Source: Ignavibacteriales bacterium
Lineage (GTDB): Bacteria; Bacteroidota; Ignavibacteria; Ignavibacteriales; SURF-24
NCBI GenBank assembly: GCA_026390815.1
Contig: JAPLFH010000046.1
Span: 1-64,000 of the forward strand
DNA length: 64,000 nucleotides
Direction of reading: 5' to 3'
The position numbers were made by a program, and so were the translations under genes. Every line of letters starts with the position of its first letter. The first letter of the stretch is position 1. Shown here piece by piece: positions 1 to 9,976 of this stretch. The notes under the pieces are model-generated. The model searched no databases and was not told the origin of the DNA. It saw nothing but the letters and a program-made list of their open reading frames with translations.

Positions 1-691
<691 letters not shown>

Positions 692-738
692 AGAGTAATC
701 AAACTATTACTGATACTTTTACACTCACTTTTCTTTTT

Positions 739-773
739 AAAACCTGACTAACAGAAATGCAATCAGGTTTTTT
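739..773 (+). other. terminator-like hairpin in the 16S-tRNA spacer
   Basis: A 9-bp stem (AAAACCTGA at 739-747 with TCAGGTTTT at 763-771) closes a 15-nt loop and runs into a six-T tract, the shape of an intrinsic terminator. It lies inside the rRNA operon, so read-through must be assured. It may instead be a processing element for 16S, whose 5' flank is outside the window. Confidence 0.6.
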
Positions 774-776
774 AAT

Positions 777-790
777 GTTCCTTGAAAAGG
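777..790 (+). promoter_or_regulatory. boxA-like antitermination element, copy 1
   Basis: GTTCCTTGAAAAGG follows the terminator-like hairpin and precedes tRNA-Ile. Nearly the same word (GTTCTTTGAAAAGT) recurs at 1027-1040 before 23S. Repeated elements at these two positions of an rRNA operon suggest an antitermination (boxA/Nus) or processing role. This is inferred from position and repetition only. Confidence 0.4.
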
Positions 791-802
791 TGATTTAGAC
801 CT

Positions 803-876
<74 letters not shown>

Positions 877-928
877 CTTTAGGGTGTGCATCTATGGTGA
901 TTTAAGATAACCACCCAGAATTAATTCT

Positions 929-1001
929 GGGGCTATAGCTCAATTGGGAGAGCGCCGCCCTTGCAAGGCGGAGGTTAACGGTTCGATCCCGTTTAGCTCC
1001 A
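929..1001 (+). tRNA. tRNA-Ala (anticodon TGC)
   Basis: A 73-nt cloverleaf with acceptor stem GGGGCTA/TAGCTCC, D-arm AGCTCAATTGGGAGAGC, anticodon TGC inside CCTTGCAAG, and T-loop GTTCGATCC. Discriminator A, no encoded CCA. It follows tRNA-Ile by about 50 bases in the classical Ile-Ala spacer arrangement. Confidence 0.98.
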
Positions 1002-1026
1002 CTATAATCGCTTTATGCGAATAATT

Positions 1027-1040
1027 GTTCTTTGAAAAGT
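1027..1040 (+). promoter_or_regulatory. boxA-like element, copy 2
   Basis: GTTCTTTGAAAAGT repeats the element at 777-790. It overlaps the start of the outer pre-23S stem (1036-1048 with 4016-4028), so it may serve processing rather than, or as well as, antitermination. Confidence 0.35.
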
Positions 1041-1123
1041 TGAAAGAGTAAAAACTAGTTTCTTTTGAAATGATGTTTTACTAGCCATAATAGAACCTAA
1101 ATATCTGTGTATAAAAATATATT
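1036..1123 (+). other. 5' arm of the pre-23S processing stem
   Basis: Bases 1036-1048 (AAAGTTGAAAGAG) are perfectly complementary to 4016-4028. Bases 1099-1123 are complementary, with few mismatches, to 3977-4001 immediately after 23S. Together they bring the two ends of 23S into a long duplex of the kind RNase III cuts during rRNA maturation. Confidence 0.75.
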
Positions 1124-1128
1124 TTTTG

Positions 1129-3976
<2,848 letters not shown>

Positions 3977-3977
<1 letters not shown>

Positions 3978-4028
3978 ATATATTTTTATGTTCAGATATT
4001 TAATTTGTTATGGCGCTCTTTCAACTTT
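3977..4028 (+). other. 3' arm of the pre-23S processing stem
   Basis: Complement of the 5' arm before 23S: 3977-4001 pairs with 1099-1123, and 4016-4028 (CTCTTTCAACTTT) pairs perfectly with 1036-1048. Confidence 0.7.
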
Positions 4029-4051
4029 CTTTTTTAAAGTTTACAGATTTT

Positions 4052-4167
4052 TCTGGTGACTATAGCTAGGGTGTTACACCTCTTCCCATTCCGAACAGAG
4101 TAGTTAAGCCCCTATGCGCCGATGGTACTGCTCGGGTAACTGTGTGGGAGAGTAGGTCGTTGCCAGA
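4052..4167 (+). rRNA. rrf: 5S ribosomal RNA
   Basis: About 116 bases, from TCTGGTGAC to TTGCCAGA; the ends pair to form helix I. It contains the conserved loop sequence CCATTCCGAACAGAG and a GTGGGAGAGTAGGTC segment near the 3' end. It lies 75 bases after 23S and is followed directly by a terminator. Confidence 0.95.
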
Positions 4168-4176
4168 TTTTATTTT

Positions 4177-4203
4177 AATCCCGATCTTTGATCGGGATTT
4201 TTT
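4177..4203 (+). terminator. rRNA operon terminator
   Basis: Stem AATCCCGAT (4177-4185) pairs with ATCGGGATT (4191-4199) around a five-base loop and runs into a T-rich tail. A clear intrinsic terminator ten bases after 5S. Confidence 0.9.
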
Positions 4204-4255
4204 ATTTTAAATCATCTCTCAGTTTTTCTCTTTAATCATCCTTAAAAATTTCTTA

Positions 4256-4284
4256 TTGACAAAAGACTTAGAAATGCTTAGATT
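4256..4284 (+). promoter_or_regulatory. sigma-70-type promoter
   Basis: TTGACA (4256-4261), a 17-base spacer and TAGATT (4279-4284) match the housekeeping -35/-10 pattern, placing a transcript start near 4291. The transcript would begin with a short leader holding the hairpin CCCGC/GCGGG (4312-4316 with 4327-4331), followed by TGCTTTTTA, upstream of the gene at 4354. Confidence 0.5.
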
Positions 4285-4353
4285 CCAATTGGAATTTGTA
4301 ATTGGAGTTTTCCCGCAAAGAATAAGGCGGGTGCTTTTTACAGGATAAGAAGA

Positions 4354-5205
4354 ATGGAATATCTTTCTATGCAAGAAATTATTTCTATGAAAGAAGATAT
4401 AAAACATGAAATGGAATTATTGCTTTCTAATAAGGCGATAGTTCTAAAACCTAACTCACTGCAATGGATGTTCTTTAGCGATTGTATAAACAAATTATTT
4501 AATTCCAATCATCCTTCCAAATTCATTTCCTTAAATAATTCCAATAAGGCACAATTAAAATTTGAAACTGAAGACAAGCTGAGAAAATTTTATTTGAGAC
4601 CGGGTAGAAAAATAAATTTTGTTTTTCAGATGATTCATAAAAAAGATTTAAAAAAAATATTTTTTGATGAAGATGATTCTTATCCTGATATTGGCGGATA
4701 TTCTATCCTTGTGCGTGATACTTCAAAAGAAAATTCTTCAAATAATATTCTGACTGAAAAAGATGTTAAAGATTATATTGAACGTGTTGTTACTGAAGCG
4801 ATAGAAACTGAATTTAAATCATATATGATGCTGCCCAACATTATTCCTGATATTATAATTGATAAATGGTTTATTCCTGATAGCCCTGCTGTAAAAGAAA
4901 TAATGCATGTTGTGCTTAGGCATAAAGAAAGAGGATGGACACTTTCTAATCCTATGAATCCATCTTCAAAAAGAATTATTGATATGAAAGTAAGAAAAAC
5001 AGAGAAAGGAGAAGTTTTTGTTTCAACAATTGAGTATTGGTATTTACGCTGGTGGGATACAAATAAAAAAGCCTATACTTTTCCTTACAGGGAAACAAAC
5101 AGGCAGCAATATGTTTTAAGAAAGCACGAAGGTATGTGGAAAGTTTATGAAACTATAAGACCACAACCAAGAACATCAATTCCTCATAGAAGGAAGTATT
5201 ATTGA
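4354..5205 (+). CDS. hypothetical protein, 283 aa
   Basis: I do not recognise this protein. It has no signal peptide and no convincing membrane segment, and is rich in Lys, Asp and Glu. The last ~95 residues are the most structured-looking part: the tryptophan- and tyrosine-rich stretch EYWYLRWWDTNKKAY, then QQYVLRKHEGMWKVYE, an alternating pattern that could be an antiparallel sheet of an NTF2-like or ARC6-IMS-like fold (inference only). The start is supported by a purine-rich AGGATAAGAAG just upstream and by the promoter near 4256. It stands alone between the rRNA operon and a 450-base gap. Confidence 0.75.
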   Translation: MEYLSMQEIISMKEDIKHEMELLLSNKAIVLKPNSLQWMFFSDCINKLFNSNHPSKFISLNNSNKAQLKFETEDKLRKFYLRPGRKINFVFQMIHKKDLKKIFFDEDDSYPDIGGYSILVRDTSKENSSNNILTEKDVKDYIERVVTEAIETEFKSYMMLPNIIPDIIIDKWFIPDSPAVKEIMHVVLRHKERGWTLSNPMNPSSKRIIDMKVRKTEKGEVFVSTIEYWYLRWWDTNKKAYTFPYRETNRQQYVLRKHEGMWKVYETIRPQPRTSIPHRRKYY

Positions 5206-5654
5206 GAAGGAGTTTACATAATGATTTTTATCGGAAATAGCTTGATTATAATAACTTAGAGACACTGTTCTTTTTCAAGTTATTTCAAATTCATTATTTT
5301 ATAATAACTTACCGTTGTTTTCATAAATTTCGAAAAGTGATTTTCGAAAATTTTTATTTTTGCCCTTGCGTGTTAATTGTAAATTATTATAAATTAACGT
5401 TCTAATAATAGCATACCTCCTCTTCGAGAATACTTTTCGCAAACGGGGCATATTTTAGTTTTACCATTCTAATTAATTCCTATTTCCTTCAAAGAAATTG
5501 ACAATAAATTTCGCAAGCGGCTGCCCAAAATATACACTCAATTAATTTTCGAAGGATTATTTTATTGGCAAATCATTTACTAAAGAGAAATTGAACATTT
5601 GGTAGTTGGTTATTTTTCTTTGTAATTTTCATCCTAATAATAAACGGGTTTTCT
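5206..5654. other. 449-bp region without a convincing gene
   Basis: Very AT-rich. It holds a 12-codon reading frame at 5221-5259 directly after GAGAAGGAG; a 13-base direct repeat TTATAATAACTTA at 5246-5258 and 5299-5311; and a second repeat TTTCGCAARCGG at 5435-5446 and 5509-5520. A minus-strand frame of about 50 codons covers roughly 5300-5450 but has no recognisable product. I see no tRNA, known riboswitch or terminator here. Confidence 0.5.
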
Positions 5655-6038
5655 ATGGGAACTCAACAGCTTTTATATATTGTACTTGCTGTTATTATAA
5701 TAGCAATAGCTATTTTAACTGGAATGAATTATTACAAAAGTTGGGCTTCACAGTCCAACCGCGATAAATTATATAACCATATTAATTACCTTTCTTATGA
5801 AGCAATGGCACATTCTAAAAAAGTTAGGCAAATGGGCGGTGGGCAGGGAAGTTTTAGTGGTTGGAAAATAAATTCTAAACTTCTAAAAACACCGGATGGC
5901 AAATTTACTGTTACTATTAAAGCAGCAAGAATAGATTTTAATGCTCTGGGTGTAGAAAAAGGATATGATGGAAAAAATCCTGTTAGAGTATCTGCCCGAG
6001 TACAAGGAACCAAAATTACTCCAAGAATTTGGAATTGA
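5655..6038 (+). CDS. small membrane-anchored protein, 127 aa
   Basis: Residues 5-25 (QLLYIVLAVIIIAIAILTGM) form a single N-terminal hydrophobic helix, followed by a soluble domain with a Gly-rich stretch (MGGGQGSFSGW) and a short beta-rich C-terminus. The layout, a long hydrophobic helix at the extreme N-terminus followed by a helix extension and a small sheet, recalls type IV pilin-like proteins, but there is no prepilin peptidase Gly-Phe cleavage site. The sigma-factor gene follows almost directly, so it may belong to the same unit. Function unknown. Confidence 0.75.
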   Translation: MGTQQLLYIVLAVIIIAIAILTGMNYYKSWASQSNRDKLYNHINYLSYEAMAHSKKVRQMGGGQGSFSGWKINSKLLKTPDGKFTVTIKAARIDFNALGVEKGYDGKNPVRVSARVQGTKITPRIWN

Positions 6039-6055
6039 TAAATGCAAAATTATTT

Positions 6056-6577
6056 ATGAAAGAAACTGACAATAAATTTATTACCAGCCTGGTTGAGTCT
6101 TCTAAAAAAGGAAGCAGAAATGCTTTTATGCAACTTGTTGAAATAAATCTTGGAAATATTTATCTGCTTTGTTTAAGAATGTTGGCTGATTCTAAATTAG
6201 CGGAAAATCTAACCAAAGAAGTTTTTTTATTATCTTGGAAAAACATTAAGCAAGTAAGAACTGATACTTCATTTGCAAAGTGGTTGCACGGTTTTGCTGT
6301 ATTTACAATTCTTCAAAATTTCAGAAAAAAGAATTCAGAATTATCTAAGGCATCAGAAATTCAGAATATGGGTCGAAAAATTTCAGCAAGTTCAAATTCT
6401 CTGGAAAGAATTATTTACCAACTGGATGAGATGGAAAGGATGATTTTTATATTACATGATATTGAGAATTATTCGGTTGAAGAAATAGCTGATTTGTTTG
6501 AAAATATTTCTGTAAATGATATTAAATCCTACCTATTTGTTGCCAGAAATTATTTAGTAGAGGAATTGAAGAAATGA
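6056..6577 (+). CDS. ECF-like RNA polymerase sigma factor
   Basis: A 173-residue sigma-70-family protein. Region 2 is recognisable in LTKEVFLLSWKNI followed by SFAKWLHGFAVFTILQNF; region 4 is in IYQLDEMERMIFILHDIENY and the helix-turn-helix SVEEIADLFENISVNDIKS. There is no region 1.1 or region 3, as expected of extracytoplasmic-function (group 4) factors. A TTG-initiated frame extends upstream to 6029 and overlaps the previous gene, but the ATG at 6056 gives a normal N-terminus. Its stop overlaps the start of the anti-sigma gene (ATGA), which strongly implies a sigma/anti-sigma pair. Region 4 is rather divergent. Confidence 0.85.
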   Translation: MKETDNKFITSLVESSKKGSRNAFMQLVEINLGNIYLLCLRMLADSKLAENLTKEVFLLSWKNIKQVRTDTSFAKWLHGFAVFTILQNFRKKNSELSKASEIQNMGRKISASSNSLERIIYQLDEMERMIFILHDIENYSVEEIADLFENISVNDIKSYLFVARNYLVEELKK

Positions 6578-7785
6578 ATTGCTTTGAAATAACACCTCTG
6601 CTTCTTGATTATTTTGATAATCTAATATCTGAAGAACAAAAAAAAGAAATTGAAAACCATGTAAAGGATTGCATTAAATGTTCAAAGGATTTTAAAATTT
6701 TTACGGACTTTTTTTCTCAAATTGAATCCCTTCCCCAAAGCGTTCAGCCACCAAAAGGAATTCTGGATCAGATATTCAATGAAATTAATAATGAATCAGA
6801 ACTAAAAGATAATAATTCAAATGCGGTTTTAAGCAAAAATAAACTTAGGAAAATTAAAAAACAGCAACGATTGTTGGAGGAAAAAGAAAAAGCTGATCAT
6901 AGTAAAATTAAAAAACTTCCGCTGGATCTATTAGAAAAACCAATAAATGAAATAAATTTTAAATCTCGATTTTCCAAAAAGAAAATTTTAGTCATTCTTC
7001 CTCTGCTTATTGCAATATTAGTAATTTGTTTGTACTTGTACACCTCACTTCAAGAAAATTATCCGTGGGAAATAATTAAATCGGAAGGAAGTTATGTTAT
7101 TCAGAATCGATTAACTGATCAAAAGAAATTTTATCTTGATGATAAATTAATAACACATGATTATTCAAATGTAACTGTTAAAATTGCCGATTTTGGACTG
7201 CTCCATATTGATCAGAATTCAATTATTAAATTGATAGATGCACAAAAGGGGGAAAATAGAATAAAATTATTCCAAGGTTCTGTGAGTGCTAATACCTGGA
7301 CTCAGACGGGGAAATTTTCTATAGAAACACAGAATGCAATTACAACTGAAAATAAAAGCAATTTTAAAATAAATTATTTTGCAGACACAACAACTGTAAT
7401 TAATGTAATTAGTGGATTTGTTGAGATTAATTCTGGGAATAATGTGTTTATGCTTCCTGAAGGATATACTTTTAAAATACATCAAAATGAAACTGGTATT
7501 CCTGTAAACAATAGTTCAACTGGAAATTTAAAAATTGCATTAATAGAATTTGAAAAAAAGCATGATCAGAATTCGTTTAATATCATCCTTAATGAATCAG
7601 CTGAGTTTGATGCTCTTACTTTATGGCATATTTTCCCTTTAATTGATGAACACTTGAGAGGTAAATTATTTGATAAACTTAATTCCTTTTATGCTGCTCC
7701 AAATGGTGTAACAAAACAAGGAATACTTGAATTAAACAAAGAAATGTTGAAAAAATGGTGGGACGAAATAGCCTGGCAAATTTAA
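6574..7785 (+). CDS. zinc-finger anti-sigma factor with FecR-like domain
   Basis: 403 residues. The N-terminus carries an anti-sigma zinc-finger pattern (Cys3, His29, Cys33, Cys36: ENHVKDCIKCSKDF). A Lys-rich linker leads to one transmembrane helix at about 139-157 (KILVILPLLIAILVICLYLY). The outer part includes a FecR-like sheet domain (SYVIQNRLTDQKKFYLDDKL, then IADFGLLHIDQNSIIKLI and KLFQGSVSANTW). Translationally coupled to the sigma factor by a 4-base overlap, it probably holds that factor at the membrane until an envelope signal arrives. No TonB-dependent receptor lies next to it, so the signal is unknown. Confidence 0.85.
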   Translation: MNCFEITPLLLDYFDNLISEEQKKEIENHVKDCIKCSKDFKIFTDFFSQIESLPQSVQPPKGILDQIFNEINNESELKDNNSNAVLSKNKLRKIKKQQRLLEEKEKADHSKIKKLPLDLLEKPINEINFKSRFSKKKILVILPLLIAILVICLYLYTSLQENYPWEIIKSEGSYVIQNRLTDQKKFYLDDKLITHDYSNVTVKIADFGLLHIDQNSIIKLIDAQKGENRIKLFQGSVSANTWTQTGKFSIETQNAITTENKSNFKINYFADTTTVINVISGFVEINSGNNVFMLPEGYTFKIHQNETGIPVNNSSTGNLKIALIEFEKKHDQNSFNIILNESAEFDALTLWHIFPLIDEHLRGKLFDKLNSFYAAPNGVTKQGILELNKEMLKKWWDEIAWQI

Positions 7786-7804
7786 TTACTAGAATTAAGT
7801 TTAA

Positions 7805-9451
7805 TTAATTTATTTCCTCACCTTTTAATTCTTTTTTAATAGAATCAATCAAAGAATTTTCTTTCCTTCCTGCTAAATCATCCCCATTATTTACTTTTTG
7901 TTTAGGCTCGGCAGTTTGTGAAGTATAAAAAGTTTCTGTGGAGCTGTATTCATTATTTAAGGAAATAGTTTTCCCAAAGAATTCACTAAGTCTTTGATCA
8001 ATAAATTTCTTGTTTTGATTTAACATTATATTAATAGATTCATCACTGCCATGAACGTTAAGTTTATTACTTTCAAGACTGACTAATTGCAAATTAGATA
8101 AAGCAGAAGCGACAAGGATTTTTTCATTATTAATTGTTTGAATAAAATTTTTCCATTTGATCGTCAAGTCCATATTATCAGATTTTTTTATTGTAGAGGA
8201 AGATTCCGTTAAAGATTGGATCCCTGTTTTAATTAAAACCGGAGTTTCTTTCTTTTCAAGATTATCGGAAGTGTAGAATAAATTGTTGGATTCACTTACG
8301 CTATAAGCTGGAACTTTTTTTTTTATTTCTTCCAACTTTTGAATAACATCTTTTATTAAGGAAGATTTTTCCAATCCAATTAAGCTGCAAAGTGCAATCT
8401 CAATCTTTAAACGATGATTTTGTGTGTATCTTAATTCTTGTTGTGTTTTGTTTAGGAAATTTAAAATCCTCAGCAAATCACTTTCAGTAAATTTGTTTTT
8501 ATAGTTGAAATATTTTTCCTTATAGATTTCCGCACTTTCAATAAGATCAGCATTTCCAGAAAGATTAATTGTTAAAATATTTCTAAAATGTTCTATTAAA
8601 CCATTTAGGAAGTCAATAAAATTCCAACCTTTTTCGTACACCATTTTAGTTACTTCAAATGAAGCTGCGAATTTTTTATCAAGAATTGCATCAGATATTG
8701 TAAAGAATGTATCTTCATTAATAAGATTCAGCATATTGGAAAGTGTTTCTGCTTCAATCTCATTACCGCTAAAGGCAATAATCTGATCAAAAATACTTTC
8801 AGCATCGCGTAATGCACCATCTGCTTTTTTTGCTATTATAGTAAGCGATTGATCATCAATCTTTATTTTTTCTTCATCTGCAATTTTCTTTAATAATTTC
8901 TTAATTGGATTTAATTCAATCCTTCTGAAATCGAAACGCTGGCATCGTGAAATTATTGTTAGCGGTACTTTATGAACATCAGTTGTTGCAAAAATAAAAA
9001 TCGTGTATTCAGGTGGTTCCTCCAAAGTTTTCAAAAGTGCATTAAATGATTCAGTTGTTAACATATGCACTTCATCAATGATGTAAACTTTATATTTGCC
9101 TTTGGTAGGTGCATATTTTACTGATTCTCTAAGCGTACGTATTTCATCTATTCTTCTGTTAGATGCACCATCTATTTCAATAATATCAAGCGATTGGGAT
9201 GAGTTGAAAGATTTACACATCTCGCATTCATTGCAAGGTTCTGCATCTTTAGGGTGTAAGCAATTCAAAGTTTTTGCAAGAATTCTTGCTGTAGTAGTTT
9301 TACCAACTCCACGCGGACCTGCAAAAATATAAGCATGTGCAATTCTATTGTTTTTAATAGCATTTTTTAAAGTAATAGTAATATGCTCCTGACCAATCAC
9401 CTCTTCAAAAAGTGCCGGTCGCCATTTTCTTGCGGTAACAACATAACTCAT
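7805..9451 (-). CDS. dnaX: DNA polymerase III subunit gamma/tau
   Basis: Clamp-loader ATPase of the replicative polymerase, 548 residues. Walker A GPRGVGKT at 45-52, the four zinc-binding cysteines C64, C73, C76 and C79, Walker B/DEVH at 126-129 and the ISRCQRF sensor near 171 are all present, followed by domain III and a divergent tau tail. At codons 376-379 the coding strand has an uninterrupted run of ten A (8315-8324). A one-base slip in either direction meets a stop within about ten codons, giving a gamma-length product of 383-384 residues. The gene converges on the anti-sigma gene with only 19 bases between, and no terminator is seen there. Confidence 0.96.
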   Translation of the reverse strand: MSYVVTARKWRPALFEEVIGQEHITITLKNAIKNNRIAHAYIFAGPRGVGKTTTARILAKTLNCLHPKDAEPCNECEMCKSFNSSQSLDIIEIDGASNRRIDEIRTLRESVKYAPTKGKYKVYIIDEVHMLTTESFNALLKTLEEPPEYTIFIFATTDVHKVPLTIISRCQRFDFRRIELNPIKKLLKKIADEEKIKIDDQSLTIIAKKADGALRDAESIFDQIIAFSGNEIEAETLSNMLNLINEDTFFTISDAILDKKFAASFEVTKMVYEKGWNFIDFLNGLIEHFRNILTINLSGNADLIESAEIYKEKYFNYKNKFTESDLLRILNFLNKTQQELRYTQNHRLKIEIALCSLIGLEKSSLIKDVIQKLEEIKKKVPAYSVSESNNLFYTSDNLEKKETPVLIKTGIQSLTESSSTIKKSDNMDLTIKWKNFIQTINNEKILVASALSNLQLVSLESNKLNVHGSDESINIMLNQNKKFIDQRLSEFFGKTISLNNEYSSTETFYTSQTAEPKQKVNNGDDLAGRKENSLIDSIKKELKGEEIN

Positions 9452-9466
9452 ATAAACTCAATTTTT

Positions 9467-9976
9467 TTATGTGATAATAAGTTTATCAAAATTTAATTTT
9501 TCTAATAACAACTTGCAGATACTTTCTAGATATTTTTTATCAGTTTCATCAAAAGAATTAAGTGCACAACTATCCAGATCCAATACACCGTAAAGTTTGT
9601 CGTTTTTAATCAGCGGTATAACAATTTCTGATTTAGATTCAGAATCGCAGGCAATATGTCCTGGAAATTTTTCAACATCAGGTACAATAACCGTTTGTTT
9701 TTCAATTGCTGCTGTTCCGCAAACTCCTTTACCAATCTCAATCTTTGTACAAGCAATTTTCCCCTGGAATGGACCAAGAATTAATTCTCTTCCGGTATAA
9801 AGATAAAAACCAACCCAGCTTATTTTATCAAACGTTTGCTTTAAAGCAGCAGTAAAGTTAGAAAGACTTGTTAAAATGTAATCATTCTCATCAATTAAAA
9901 TTTTCAACTGCGGTATTAAAGCAAGATATTTTTCTTGATCGGATAAATAATTATCAATTATTATTGATTCTGACAT
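9467..9976 (-). CDS. msrC: free methionine-(R)-sulfoxide reductase (GAF domain)
   Basis: A 169-residue single GAF-domain protein of the fRMsr family, which reduces free methionine-R-sulfoxide with thioredoxin. The three catalytic/resolving cysteines are conserved at C76, C86 and C110, with the same 10- and 24-residue spacing as Cys84/94/118 of the E. coli enzyme. The surrounding motifs (SWVGFYLY, GPFQGKIAC, GKGVCGTAA, HIACDSESKSEIVIPL) are typical. It lies between lon and dnaX on the same strand, immediately after the lon stop, so it is probably co-transcribed with lon, a sensible pairing for oxidative-damage repair. Confidence 0.92.
   Translation of the reverse strand: MSESIIIDNYLSDQEKYLALIPQLKILIDENDYILTSLSNFTAALKQTFDKISWVGFYLYTGRELILGPFQGKIACTKIEIGKGVCGTAAIEKQTVIVPDVEKFPGHIACDSESKSEIVIPLIKNDKLYGVLDLDSCALNSFDETDKKYLESICKLLLEKLNFDKLIIT

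Noticed and set aside
5300-5450. Minus-strand reading frame of about 50 codons with a CPVC-like stretch in another frame
   Set aside because: Short, no ribosome site, and no complete zinc-ribbon pattern; could be chance.
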